Origin: Rurimicrobium sp040387755
GTDB taxonomy: Bacteria > Bacteroidota > Bacteroidia > Chitinophagales > Chitinophagaceae
DNA: 64,000 bases
Assembly: GCA_040387755.1 (NCBI GenBank)
Contig: JAZKDB010000002.1
Span: forward strand, 806,001-870,000
Reading direction: 5' to 3'
Shown here: positions 1-9,798 of the stretch, in pieces
How positions within the stretch are numbered: the stretch's first letter is position 1
Layout of the letters: the number at the start of each line of letters is the position of its first letter
Position numbers and translations under genes: made by a program
The notes under the pieces: model-generated
Database searches by the model: none
Told to the model about the DNA's origin: nothing
Seen by the model: the letters and a program-made list of their open reading frames with translations, nothing else

Positions 1-347
1 AAAATATTTTAGACAAAAGTCTTTGGCATCATCTTCCTCAGTACGATATTATTGTTTCGAATCCACCTTATATTCCCATCAATGAGAAAGCTACAATGGA
101 GGCTAATGTTGCTGAGCATGAACCTCATCTGGCGCTTTTTGTAGAAGATACCGACCGCTTTTTGTTTTACAGAACAATTGCCCAGCTCGGCAAAACAAAA
201 CTAAAAGAAGGAGGAGCTATTTACTGCGAAATCCATCGTGATTTTCCGGAAGAAACAAAAGCAGTTTTTGAAGCGGAAGGCTATACCAACATCGAATTGC
301 GCAAAGACATGCACGACAATTGGCGGATGATTAAAGTGATGAGATAA
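1..347 (+). CDS. prmC: Peptide chain release factor N5-glutamine methyltransferase PrmC, C-terminal part
   Basis: This gene runs in from the left edge, so only about the last 114 residues are present, read in the frame that starts at base 3. The catalytic motif NPPYIP of the PrmC/HemK family lies at 60-77, upstream of the first internal ATG, which shows that the reading frame extends beyond that ATG. The family uses S-adenosylmethionine to methylate the glutamine of the GGQ motif in release factors RF1 and RF2. After the motif come the usual acidic stretch and the C-terminal Rossmann strands ending at TAA 345-347. The gene is convergent with the next one. The family call is firm; the missing N-terminal half cannot be judged. 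Confidence 0.9.
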   Translation, partial: NILDKSLWHHLPQYDIIVSNPPYIPINEKATMEANVAEHEPHLALFVEDTDRFLFYRTIAQLGKTKLKEGGAIYCEIHRDFPEETKAVFEAEGYTNIELRKDMHDNWRMIKVMR

Positions 348-403
348 TTTAAAAAACCAAGCAATTGCCTGATTTTTTGTCAAACTAATAATTTTGATTT
401 AGG

Positions 404-1354
404 CTAAAGTCTTACGATTCTTTTATGAAATATCTGTCCATGACTTTGCTGCAATTCTAAGATGTAAACACCTGTTGTAACAGGAATATTAATTATCGTT
501 TCGTAGTTGTTAAAATGTATTGGTTTTTCAAAAACAACTTTACCCATCATATCATACACTTTTGCATTCATAGAATTATTAAAGGCAACTAAGCCTCTCA
601 CATTAATAGTAATATTGCCCGAGCTAGGATTAGGTGAAATATTGATGTCATTACTCTGTTCGAAACTTTTAATACTTATAGGTTCGAAATCGCAATCACA
701 ACAAGTAGGTACAATCTTGAAATCGTGAAAGCCAATATCCGGATGGTCGATGCAACGCAATCCCATAAATTCAGTATAATCATCTACAATACCTTTAAAG
801 CAAGGAGCGTGCTCAGGGTATGGCTCTCCAAGTCCACCAACAGACTGGATAACTTTTAAAAAACGAGGAGGTAATGTGTCCTTGGTTTTTAATTCTAACC
901 TTGTCAATGGAAATCCATTAATGACAACAGTATCACGTTTTGCGACCTCTATATGTCTGGAACAGTATCCTCCTCCAACAGCATTAAATAATCCGTCAAT
1001 ATCCCAACTATCTCCTACGTTTTTTGTAAAATCAAACAGCACAGTAAAATCTTTTAATACTGGTCGGTACCAATATACAACACCTGCCTCCTGGTATGTA
1101 ATAAATGAAAATCCGGAAGTAGTTGTAGTATCTAATACTGAAGCACCAATAGTGCCGTAAGTACATAATTTGTCTTTTACACGAATTGTATCCTTTATAG
1201 TAATGATTGAAGCCTTTAAGCCAATTGGAGATCCTCCGGCCGACAACTTAATAAGACTTTGAGTTAAAACAGTTCCTACAGGCATCCAACGTTGTGCACT
1301 AACCATCATAGTCAACAAAACCGAAAACAAAATTAATATACTGGTCTTTTTCAT
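404..1354 (-). CDS. Secreted protein with T9SS type A C-terminal sorting domain
   Basis: The product is about 316 residues. It opens with KKTS and a hydrophobic signal peptide ending near SAQ. The last roughly 80 residues form a type A sorting domain: the sequence SPNPSSGNITI, then YDMMGKVV, then GVYILEL and a basic end HKRIVRL. This is the signal by which T9SS moves cargo across the outer membrane. The body between them has no family I recognise; a CCDCD cluster lies just before the sorting domain. I start at ATG 1354 because the frame upstream offers only a TTG and because the signal peptide begins there. Role of the passenger part is unknown. Confidence 0.8.
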   Translation of the reverse strand: MKKTSILILFSVLLTMMVSAQRWMPVGTVLTQSLIKLSAGGSPIGLKASIITIKDTIRVKDKLCTYGTIGASVLDTTTTSGFSFITYQEAGVVYWYRPVLKDFTVLFDFTKNVGDSWDIDGLFNAVGGGYCSRHIEVAKRDTVVINGFPLTRLELKTKDTLPPRFLKVIQSVGGLGEPYPEHAPCFKGIVDDYTEFMGLRCIDHPDIGFHDFKIVPTCCDCDFEPISIKSFEQSNDINISPNPSSGNITINVRGLVAFNNSMNAKVYDMMGKVVFEKPIHFNNYETIINIPVTTGVYILELQQSHGQIFHKRIVRL

Positions 1355-1529
1355 ACACTTTTCAGGTTCTAAGTACAAAGCCAAGGTAAACTTATGAATT
1401 AAACATGAAATTTATTTATCCTTTTTAATTTAGCTTCGATTTCGTTAGAATAATAATAGCAAGGGAGATTCAAGACAATTGGTAGATGGTCAAGAGTAGA
1501 TGAATTAATTGAATATTTTTGGATTAAAC

Positions 1530-2600
1530 CTATTCAGCCAAAAATTTTTCACTCTGCTCCAACACAAACCTCCTTATCAAAGCATCAAACTCATTTTGTT
1601 GCCCCAATAAAAAACTTACTTCAATAGGCAATACAATTATAGGGACAGGAATTGCCTGCAATAATTCAGGGCGCAAATTCAGACGCGTGGCATCTTTTTC
1701 AGTGGTCACAATTACACAATCATTTCCCCAATTTTTAACCGTGTCTTTTATCTCTTCAAAATTCCTTTCTGTAAAAAAATGATGGTCGGGATATTCCAGC
1801 AAATGAACTTTTTTAGCTTCCTGCTCCAAATGAGCTACTAAAGGTTCCGGACGGGCTATACCTGCTATCAGCAACACATTTTTTCCTTTAAAATCAGCCG
1901 CTGTTTGGTCGAAGAAATTATAAGCTGCACCATATTGAATGGTACTGAAAAACACTTTTTGATGCGGCAAGGGATTAACTGACTTAATTACTTTATCAGC
2001 CTCATTTTTTGATAAGCTACCAGGGCATTTTGATACCACAATAACATCTGCTCTTTTGTATGCCGCCCTGCCCTCGCGCAAGCGGCCATAAGGCAAAATA
2101 TAATCTGCGTAAAAAGGTTTCGAAAAATCTGTAATCAATATATTCAATCCCGGCTTTACAGAGCGGTGTTGGTAAGCATCATCCAGCAAAACCACTTCCA
2201 CTTCAGGTCGACGCATCAACAAAGAAGGGATGCCCGTCATTCTGTCTTCGGCCACACTCACCACCAATTCCGGAAATTTCAGATGATACTGCATGGGCTC
2301 ATCTCCAATCTTCACCGCATTGGTTGCCGCATCGGCCAATAAAAAGCCTCTGGTCTTGCGCTTATAGCCTCTGCTCATTGTTGCCACCTTGTACTCATAT
2401 TGCAGCAATCGAATTAGATACTCGATATGTGGCGTCTTTCCTGTGCCGCCCACCGACAAATTGCCTACAGCAATAACAGGAATATCAAAAGACACAGATG
2501 ACATAAAACCTGCATCGTACAAGCGATTGCGCAGCCATACGATGGAACCGTAAAGCAATGTAAATGGTAATAACAGATATCGTAATAGTTGTTGTATCAT
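1530..2600 (-). CDS. lpxK: Tetraacyldisaccharide 4'-kinase LpxK
   Basis: LpxK phosphorylates the 4' position of tetraacyldisaccharide 1-phosphate, the sixth step of the Raetz lipid A pathway, at the inner face of the cytoplasmic membrane. The 356-residue protein has the membrane-associated N-terminal helix, the Walker A variant GGTGKTP at residues 51-57, MSRGYKRK just after it, and the DDAYQHR motif that carries the catalytic and metal-binding acidic pair. Length is normal for the family. It starts 9 bases after ftcD on the same strand, so the two are probably one transcript, although the pairing has no obvious biochemical logic. Confidence 0.93.
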   Translation of the reverse strand: MIQQLLRYLLLPFTLLYGSIVWLRNRLYDAGFMSSVSFDIPVIAVGNLSVGGTGKTPHIEYLIRLLQYEYKVATMSRGYKRKTRGFLLADAATNAVKIGDEPMQYHLKFPELVVSVAEDRMTGIPSLLMRRPEVEVVLLDDAYQHRSVKPGLNILITDFSKPFYADYILPYGRLREGRAAYKRADVIVVSKCPGSLSKNEADKVIKSVNPLPHQKVFFSTIQYGAAYNFFDQTAADFKGKNVLLIAGIARPEPLVAHLEQEAKKVHLLEYPDHHFFTERNFEEIKDTVKNWGNDCVIVTTEKDATRLNLRPELLQAIPVPIIVLPIEVSFLLGQQNEFDALIRRFVLEQSEKFLAE

Positions 2601-2609
2601 AGTGTTTGT

Positions 2610-3605
2610 TTACCCGATTGTGGTGTGTTCTGCTAACACCCACTCGAGGATTTTTTCTTCGGGCAAAAATGGTTTTAATTGATTCAAACCCATATAATTG
2701 ATGGCATCGGCAATAATTCCTTCTTTATTGGAAGGCTCATTTCCTTTTTCTTGCTGCGCAAATGTACCGGCTTCTGTCAAACAAAATTCAGGTATTAAGC
2801 CTATCACTTCACTACCCACAAGTGCAACATTTTTTTCGGCCGCCAATGCTTTGCAACGTTCCCATACCTGCAAGGGTGAGGTAGTTTTATAATCCAATAA
2901 ATTGAAGGAAACCTGCGCCTGATGATAATCTGCCATATACCAACCAATTGCACGTAATTTGGGCAAGGCATTGCCCGATTTAGAATTTGCCCTCATTTCG
3001 GATGCTATCCAATCAGCAATAGTTACATCATTTGTGTCTAAAGAAATATTGAAGGCCACCAAAATATCACGGGCACCAATTACTGTTGCTCCGGCCGCTT
3101 CATTCATCTCCTTCGGACCAAAATCAGGTTGCCATTCGCTTTGCTGCATCTTTTCTTTTAATCCTTCATATTGTCCCTTTCGGATTTGAGGCAAAGCCTT
3201 CCTGTAAGTTTTCGTCTGACTATGCTCATACATAAAAACAGGAATACTTAACTCGCTCCCTACCCTTTCTCCTAATTCCTTCGCATATCCATCAGCTTCT
3301 TCAATAGTCATTCCATAGAGCGGCACCAATGGACAAACATCAGTGGCACCAATACGCGGATGCACACCAATCTGACTGCGCATATCGATACATTCCGCAG
3401 CCACTTTAATAGCCTGAAATGCAGCTTCAATAACAGCTTCCGGATTGCCAGCAAAAGTAAAAACGGTACGGTTGGCAGCAGGGCTTGGGTCAACATGCAA
3501 CAACCAAACACCAACGACAGAACGAATTGCCGATTCGATTTTATTTAATGTTTCAGTATTTACACCTTCACTAAAATTGGGAATGCACTCGAGGATTTTT
3601 TTCAC
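2610..3605 (-). CDS. ftcD: Glutamate formimidoyltransferase (single-function FtcD)
   Basis: The enzyme transfers the formimino group of N-formimino-L-glutamate to tetrahydrofolate during histidine breakdown. At 331 residues it contains the two formiminotransferase subdomains only; the cyclodeaminase domain of the mammalian bifunctional protein is absent, as is usual in Bacteroidota. It begins ILECIPNFSEG, the family's N-terminal signature, and carries IGVHPRIGATDVCP. The start codon is GTG at 3605, as no in-frame ATG precedes the signature. No other hut genes are nearby. It is followed at 9 bases by lpxK on the same strand. Confidence 0.9.
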   Translation of the reverse strand: MKKILECIPNFSEGVNTETLNKIESAIRSVVGVWLLHVDPSPAANRTVFTFAGNPEAVIEAAFQAIKVAAECIDMRSQIGVHPRIGATDVCPLVPLYGMTIEEADGYAKELGERVGSELSIPVFMYEHSQTKTYRKALPQIRKGQYEGLKEKMQQSEWQPDFGPKEMNEAAGATVIGARDILVAFNISLDTNDVTIADWIASEMRANSKSGNALPKLRAIGWYMADYHQAQVSFNLLDYKTTSPLQVWERCKALAAEKNVALVGSEVIGLIPEFCLTEAGTFAQQEKGNEPSNKEGIIADAINYMGLNQLKPFLPEEKILEWVLAEHTTIG

Positions 3606-3806
3606 AACTCACAAAGTTGAAAGTTTTTTTAAGATTTATGAAATTATAAAACCAAATTGAAGAAATAGATATTGAAAGCACAATGAGGAATCAGTAGACT
3701 TATCTAAAGGATTTCACAGATTTCATTCGCCAAATACGAATTTAAATTTTTCATAAGTGATATTAAGTAAAAGTCATCTTTATATCTTTATACTAAATGA
3801 AAATCA

Positions 3807-4610
3807 ATGAAGGTCAATATTACCAAAAATAAAGACGCGATAAGACTATTAATTCTGGATGACGAAATAGAAGCATGCTATAATCTAAAAAATATACTCG
3901 ATAAGTACTTTGAAAGACACCATCTTGAAATAGTAGGTATATGCCAAAACACTAAAGACGCCGAAAAACTGATTGAAAGTTTACAACCTGATGCATTATT
4001 TATTGATATTGAAATGCATACCGAAACCGCTTTTCAATTTCTTGAAAGAATTGCCCCTTTCAATTTTGAACTGATCTTTGTGACTGCTTACGATGAATTT
4101 GCAATTAAGGCATTTAAGCTTAATGCTGTAGACTATATCTTAAAACCGATTAGTATTGATGAATTGGAACAGGCCATCGAAAAACTGAAATTCAAAATTC
4201 ACAGCACAAGACTCATCAAATCCAACAACTATTTCAATGAACTATCACAGGATTTTAATGCAAAAAAACTCCCAGACTGTATTAAACTCAGCACCTTGGG
4301 GCGATTGGATATTATTCCTTTCGAGAATATTTTCTTTATTGAGGGAAAAGGCGCTTATTCAATATTTCACTTTAAGGAGGAAGATGAATACAGAGAAGTA
4401 TTAGTAAGTCACTCCATTTCAGAATATGAACAAATGTTGCCTAATCATATATTCTTCAGAACCCATAAATCGTATTTAGTTAATTGCAGGCATATCAAAA
4501 AAGTGTTTCGGGAACCCAACTACGAAATCCTCTTACTTAATAATACGAGACTTGCTGTAGGCAGAAGAAGAATGTCTATGCTTCAGGCTTTCCTTGATAA
4601 AAATTCTTAG
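3807..4610 (+). CDS. LytTR-family response regulator
   Basis: A 267-residue two-component response regulator. The receiver domain (residues about 12-135) has the acidic pair DD at 18-19, phospho-acceptor Asp67 in ALFIDIEMH, the conserved Thr in VTAYDEF and the Lys in YILKPI. The C-terminal LytTR DNA-binding domain (about 160-265) shows IFFIEGKGAYSIF and FFRTHKSYLVN, typical of the fold. It lies 14 bases upstream of the histidine kinase on the same strand, so the two form a cognate pair in one operon. A TATCTTTA close to the Bacteroidota -7 box sits just upstream of the start. Target genes are unknown; the T9SS cargo downstream is a candidate. Confidence 0.92.
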   Translation: MKVNITKNKDAIRLLILDDEIEACYNLKNILDKYFERHHLEIVGICQNTKDAEKLIESLQPDALFIDIEMHTETAFQFLERIAPFNFELIFVTAYDEFAIKAFKLNAVDYILKPISIDELEQAIEKLKFKIHSTRLIKSNNYFNELSQDFNAKKLPDCIKLSTLGRLDIIPFENIFFIEGKGAYSIFHFKEEDEYREVLVSHSISEYEQMLPNHIFFRTHKSYLVNCRHIKKVFREPNYEILLLNNTRLAVGRRRMSMLQAFLDKNS

Positions 4611-4624
4611 TCCCCAAACCAGAT

Positions 4625-7546
4625 ATGCAAAAACTTCTGCTTATTGCAGCTTTATTATTTAGCCATACTTGCTTTGGAAAAGAGTTCCCGAGTAAGAACT
4701 TTACTCAAGCAGATGGTCTGCCCAGTAATACGATATATGATGTCTATGAGGATTCAGATGGATATATGTGGTTTGCCACTAATAACGGTGTATCAAAGTT
4801 TAATGGTTTGAAATTTACCAATTATACTACTGCCGACGGCCTGCCAGACAATGAGTGCTTTTTTTTCAGAAAAGACTTATTTGGCCGACTTTGGATTGGC
4901 ACCTTTAACGGAGAATTGGTCTATTATAAAAACAATGCTTTTCATAACTCGAAAAACACAGCCTTTTTATCAATGCCATATAAAGGTGGAAATACAATGG
5001 ATATTGTTGTGGGAAAAGACAGTAGCCTTATTATTCAGTTTAACAGTAAGGAATTTTTTATTTCGGTTTATAAAAACAAAATTAAATGTTACAATATAAA
5101 AGAAATCACTCACAATGCAAGTCCTGAGTATCTCGTTGATATTGTCAGAGAAAACAGCAATTCATTCGAGTTATTGTTTCAAACAAAAAAAATAAGAATT
5201 GATTCCTTTTCAAAAATTATATCTACAACAAAATACAACCCGGAAGTCACAAACTCTGGCGGACTAAAAAGACAAATTATTGACAATAGTCAAAAGTTTT
5301 ACATAACCGGAAGCACGATTCTAAGTAAGGAGTTAAAAGCATTGCGCCAAACACCATTAAACGGCAAAATATATACAGATGCAATTAATAGAATCAGAAC
5401 TATCCAGAGTCATTATTTTATTTGTACCAATAACAATATGTATATTGACGATGAGGTCTCATTTGAAAATTTTAATGTATTGACCATCTATGTAGATAGG
5501 GATTCAAACTTTTGGGTTGGCACCTCAGGCAATGGAGTCTTTAAGCTGCAAAAAGAATTTCTTAATACACTCAAGATTTCTGATGCATACAAATCCACAA
5601 CAATTTTTGCTCAAAAAAAGGGTGATAACCTTGTCTTTGTTACCAGAGACAAAGGAGCACACATACTCAATAATAATAAAATCAGCTTTAACTACAATAT
5701 ACCTGATGACCAAAATCCAAAAGCAATTGAAGTCAATTCAGGACAATTAATCTATGACGATAATCTTTTGAATATCTCTATCAGAAACCCATACCTGATT
5801 AAAAATCTTTCTGTAAAACCTGTAGTACATCTGCTACCTCCTCATGCATTCGACAATACTAATAAAATATTCTATCTGAAAGGACATTTGTATACTCAGG
5901 GCAGAATACGAATACGCCATATCAGAAATAAAAATTTACTTACAAATCAGCAGTCTTCGTCTATCCTGTCAACAGTATTTCCTGACTCAATAAATGTAAA
6001 AGATAAAGTTTACGGCTCCTACAGTGATAAGGATAGCAATCTATGGTTTTCGACAATTGACAGTATCTACAAGATATCTGACACTCGACTTGTAAGACAA
6101 AAGCATTTAGGACAATTATCTTTCAAAGACTTTATCATTTTTGGAAACAAGATGATAGGCACCACCTTTGACAACAGACTTTTAGTGGTTAATAATTTTG
6201 CAGACAAGAATTTTTCAATTGATTCATCGTTTCAAAATAATTGCCTCTGGGATAAGTTCTACCTATTGAATGATACATCTATTATTATAACAACAAATGA
6301 TTATTACAGGATATTGGTATTTTCAGAAAATAAGACCCGTTATAAAATAAGTATTGTAGAAAACGAATCAATCCCTTTGCTTGCAGAGTATTTGCATTCT
6401 GATAAAACTAACTGTTACTTCTTCAAAGAACATTCCATTTCTAAAATTCCGGTTGCCGAGATATTTCAAAAAGACCCTGCACCAAAGCTTAAATTTGAAG
6501 TACTAAGGACGAATAAAATAGTCTGCAGGCTTGATTCTTTTATCTCTCTTTCATTTGCAAATTCCCGTAATATAAACATTACATTCTCTGCAATCTCATT
6601 CTATACCAATAATATAAGACTGGAATATGCTATTGGCACGGATGAAAACAACAGTGAAAAATGGATTCCGGCCAATTCGCAAAGTATCAACCTGTTGAGA
6701 ATGGAACCGGGCACTTATTTTATAAAAATCAAGGCCATAACATATGCAGGCTCAGAAAGTGCTGTAAAAAAAATAAAACTTATTATAGAAAAGCCATTCT
6801 GGCTGAAATGGTGGTTTTTCCTGATTATTCTATCCTTATTAGCACTATTAGTATTGCTGATTATTATATACTATACCCGAAAAAAAATTTCGCAAAAGCA
6901 AAAAGAAATAAAGTTCATCAAATCTGAATACAGAGCATTAAATGCATTAATGAATCCTCACTTTATTTTTAATAGTCTTAATAATGTACAGGGATTAATT
7001 AACAGGGATGATAAGAGATCAGCCAGCGAATATGTAAGAACTATATCAGATTTAATACGTCAAAACATGTACAATATCTCTCATGATTTCATTGGACTTG
7101 ATGCAGAACTTGACCTTGTAAAAAACTATCTTAAACTGGAAAAACTAAGATTCAAAGACAGACTTACTTACAGCATCGAAATAGACGAAGATGTAGATAT
7201 CGACTTAATACTCATTCCACCATTACTAATACAGCCTCTTGTAGAAAATGCATTGAAATATGGCATTCTGAAAGAACAAAACAAAGAAGGCTTTATTGCT
7301 GTAAAATTATATCAAAGTGAAGACCTGATTGTTATTGATGTAATCGATAATGGTCCCGGATTAGCCAAAGACGAAAGCAATTCTACACATCAATCCACCG
7401 CCATTAAGAATATAAATCAGCGACTGGAGTACCTATCAGCCTTGCATTCCAGAAAGATCACTTTAGAAATCACTGAAATTATAGCAAGCGATGGCACAAT
7501 AAACGGAGTAAAATCATCAGTAATTATCTTTCCGAAAATCGAATAA
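4625..7546 (+). CDS. Sensor histidine kinase with two-component-regulator propeller (LytS/YehU type)
   Basis: The 973-residue protein has a signal peptide (residues 1-18), a long periplasmic region of propeller blades with recurring motifs such as GLPSNTIYDVYEDSDGYMW and FWVGTSGNGV, a Y_Y_Y-type beta domain (about 640-720), one membrane helix (about 727-752), then a His_kinase domain with phospho-acceptor His779 in NPHFIFNSLNN and an HATPase domain with DNGPGL (Asp908). This is the PF06580 class that pairs with LytTR regulators. It follows the regulator by 14 bases. The ligand cannot be told; propeller sensors in this phylum often detect glycans, but no glycan-use genes lie beside it. Confidence 0.93.
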   Translation: MQKLLLIAALLFSHTCFGKEFPSKNFTQADGLPSNTIYDVYEDSDGYMWFATNNGVSKFNGLKFTNYTTADGLPDNECFFFRKDLFGRLWIGTFNGELVYYKNNAFHNSKNTAFLSMPYKGGNTMDIVVGKDSSLIIQFNSKEFFISVYKNKIKCYNIKEITHNASPEYLVDIVRENSNSFELLFQTKKIRIDSFSKIISTTKYNPEVTNSGGLKRQIIDNSQKFYITGSTILSKELKALRQTPLNGKIYTDAINRIRTIQSHYFICTNNNMYIDDEVSFENFNVLTIYVDRDSNFWVGTSGNGVFKLQKEFLNTLKISDAYKSTTIFAQKKGDNLVFVTRDKGAHILNNNKISFNYNIPDDQNPKAIEVNSGQLIYDDNLLNISIRNPYLIKNLSVKPVVHLLPPHAFDNTNKIFYLKGHLYTQGRIRIRHIRNKNLLTNQQSSSILSTVFPDSINVKDKVYGSYSDKDSNLWFSTIDSIYKISDTRLVRQKHLGQLSFKDFIIFGNKMIGTTFDNRLLVVNNFADKNFSIDSSFQNNCLWDKFYLLNDTSIIITTNDYYRILVFSENKTRYKISIVENESIPLLAEYLHSDKTNCYFFKEHSISKIPVAEIFQKDPAPKLKFEVLRTNKIVCRLDSFISLSFANSRNINITFSAISFYTNNIRLEYAIGTDENNSEKWIPANSQSINLLRMEPGTYFIKIKAITYAGSESAVKKIKLIIEKPFWLKWWFFLIILSLLALLVLLIIIYYTRKKISQKQKEIKFIKSEYRALNALMNPHFIFNSLNNVQGLINRDDKRSASEYVRTISDLIRQNMYNISHDFIGLDAELDLVKNYLKLEKLRFKDRLTYSIEIDEDVDIDLILIPPLLIQPLVENALKYGILKEQNKEGFIAVKLYQSEDLIVIDVIDNGPGLAKDESNSTHQSTAIKNINQRLEYLSALHSRKITLEITEIIASDGTINGVKSSVIIFPKIE

Positions 7547-7658
7547 ATTACATACTAAAATACCACTTGTCAAATCCTTACTACCATTGGTAAATTGCTT
7601 TTGGAAGCAGATTCCATCCAATGATACGTTTGTATCTCACAATAAAACTAAACATATT

Positions 7659-9611
7659 ATGAGAAAGACAAGTAATTTACTTTGGTTTGTTAACCGGAGT
7701 AAAAAATTAAAAAAACTAATGTTATCAACCCTTTTGCTGGTAAGCTTTGCAACAGCCTCACAGGCACAAGGTCCTGTTTCGGGAGGTCTAATTGCCCAAT
7801 ACTGTCTGGATGCTAACACTAATGATGCGCTTGGTGCAAAAAATGGCACTGCATTCGGAGCAATACCCACAGCAGACAGAATGGGAGCACCCAATATGGC
7901 CTACGAGTTTGATGGGATTGATGATTATATTGATCTTCCGGACGATGTATGGATGAGTGGGGATTTTACAGTTACCGGTTGGCTCAGAATTGACACATTC
8001 AAAAAATTCGGTCGTTTTTTTGAATTTGGAAATGGAGCAACAAATGACAATGTTATACATTCCCCTACACCATTTTCACCACCCTCTACATGGGGAACAA
8101 CTGATGGATACGCCATTCGCAGACAAACCTGCGGAACCATTACTCATGAAGCTACAAATGGTGCAGCAGTACCTGTGGGTACATCAACCTGGATTTATAT
8201 TACTGTAATTCAAAGAGGCACTGTTGGCGAAATATGGCATAACGGAGTTTTGACTACCGGGCCAAGCACGATTGCCAATGCACCATGTTCTGTATTGCGG
8301 ACACAAAACTATTTTGGGAGAAGCCCTTGGTCTCATGACGAATACTTCAAAGGTGCCATGGATGATATCAGGGTTTATAACAGAGCATTAAGTGCCGCAG
8401 AAGTAGACACACTATTTAATCTATACAATTCATGTGATGCATCTTTAATCACTGCAGACTGCAGTGACACTTGCTACTGGAAAGTAACGGGCAATAATAT
8501 TCTGGCTCCTGGTCGTAATATCCTAGGCACATTAAGCAATGACGAGGTACGGATTTTCACCAATAACACACAGGCAGGGGTATTTACCAATACCGGAGAT
8601 TTTGGCTGGAATACCTTAGCCCCAACCGCTAAATTTCATGTCGATGTAACCGGCCGTAGTTTTACTGATGGTATTCGTTTTCAAGGCTTAAGTGCTTATC
8701 AGGACAACGATGTGGTAACTGTTGACCCAATGGGTAATCTTCATACCCGTCCATACTTATCACCTGTTTCAGGCAATTTCAATACTTGTACTACTCTTGG
8801 TATGATTCCAAAAACGTCTGTAACAACCGGAGATATGGACTGTAGTCAGATTTTTGATGATGGTACAAGTGTAGGTATCGGAACAACCGGACCTTTCATT
8901 TATTTGCCAGGTGGTGGCGCTGCTGTAGGTTCTGCTCCCCCTCCGTTTGGTTCAATTATAAAACTTGATGTAAATGGTATTGCAAGAGCTCAAACACTGC
9001 TTACATTATCAGATGCGAACTTCAAAACAAATGTAAAAACACTCGAAAGCGCCTTGGATAAAGTACTTAGCCTAAACCCTGTAGAGTATGAGTGGAAAGT
9101 ACAACAATATCCTGCCAAAAATTTCGATAACTACAAACACTCCGGATTCCTTGCTCAGGAATTAGAAAAGGTTATTCCTACTTCTGTATTTAAAGACAAG
9201 AAAGGCGAATATGCAGTTGATTACATCTCTATTATCCCTGTACTTACAAAAGCAATTCAGGAGCAGCAAACTGAGATTGAAGAACTTAAAACAATAATTA
9301 AAAAATTGAACCTAAATAGCACAGGTCAATCTGAAATAAACAGCAATGACGGCTATCTGGCTCAAAATACACCAAACCCTTTTACATCTTCTACCTTAAT
9401 CAAATATCAATTGCCTAAAGGTGCCAAAAAAAGCGCTATTGGTGTATATGATATGAACGGACAGGAAGTAAGATTAATACAGCTATCTGCAGAAAGTGAT
9501 GGATTTATTACAATCCAGGGCGGCGAATTAAAACCCGGAATGTACCTCTATACTCTAATAGTGGATGGTAAATACTTTGACAGTAAAAAAATGGTACTTA
9601 CCTCACAGTAA
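7659..9611 (+). CDS. Secreted LamG-domain protein with S74 intramolecular chaperone and T9SS sorting domain
   Basis: About 650 residues from ATG 7659; the frame runs further up to 7587, but the signal peptide (a basic stretch, then LMLSTLLLVSFATASQAQ) fits the later start. Order: signal peptide; LamG-like jelly-roll (about 35-230) with YEFDGIDDYIDLP and DDIRVYNRALSAAEV; a middle of unclear nature; a peptidase S74 chaperone domain near 450-540 with SDANFKTNV, in which Ser451 and Lys456 match the self-cleavage dyad; a short coiled coil; and a type A sorting domain (about 566-650, NTPNPF then YDMNGQEV then GMYLYTL). It follows the sensor kinase on the same strand after 112 bases. Ligand and role are unknown. 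Confidence 0.85.
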   Translation: MRKTSNLLWFVNRSKKLKKLMLSTLLLVSFATASQAQGPVSGGLIAQYCLDANTNDALGAKNGTAFGAIPTADRMGAPNMAYEFDGIDDYIDLPDDVWMSGDFTVTGWLRIDTFKKFGRFFEFGNGATNDNVIHSPTPFSPPSTWGTTDGYAIRRQTCGTITHEATNGAAVPVGTSTWIYITVIQRGTVGEIWHNGVLTTGPSTIANAPCSVLRTQNYFGRSPWSHDEYFKGAMDDIRVYNRALSAAEVDTLFNLYNSCDASLITADCSDTCYWKVTGNNILAPGRNILGTLSNDEVRIFTNNTQAGVFTNTGDFGWNTLAPTAKFHVDVTGRSFTDGIRFQGLSAYQDNDVVTVDPMGNLHTRPYLSPVSGNFNTCTTLGMIPKTSVTTGDMDCSQIFDDGTSVGIGTTGPFIYLPGGGAAVGSAPPPFGSIIKLDVNGIARAQTLLTLSDANFKTNVKTLESALDKVLSLNPVEYEWKVQQYPAKNFDNYKHSGFLAQELEKVIPTSVFKDKKGEYAVDYISIIPVLTKAIQEQQTEIEELKTIIKKLNLNSTGQSEINSNDGYLAQNTPNPFTSSTLIKYQLPKGAKKSAIGVYDMNGQEVRLIQLSAESDGFITIQGGELKPGMYLYTLIVDGKYFDSKKMVLTSQ

Positions 9612-9660
9612 TTTGCTCAATAATATTGTTTCAAAGAACTAAAGGACTAATAATAAAAAA

Positions 9661-9690
9661 GCCCCTGACAATTGCTGTCAGGGGCTTTTT
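9661..9690. terminator. Bidirectional terminator between the S74/LamG gene and gltA
   Basis: A perfect 10-bp stem, GCCCCTGACA with TGTCAGGGGC, and loop ATTGC at 9661-9685. A-run on the left and T-run on the right, so it can work on both strands between the convergent genes. Confidence 0.85.
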
Positions 9691-9751
9691 TATTGCTACA
9701 TTTAAGTTAGCCTCAATAATACTTACGCCAACCAAACCATAATAAATAAAC

Positions 9752-9777
9752 GAAAGCCCGCGATTTCTCACGGGCTT
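9752..9777 (-). terminator. Rho-independent terminator of gltA
   Basis: Read on the minus strand, GAAGCCCG and CGGGCTTTC form a short GC stem around TGAGAAATCG, followed by a T-rich run, 22 bases past the gltA stop codon. Confidence 0.65.
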
Positions 9778-9798
9778 CATTAATATTTAAAATCTAAA

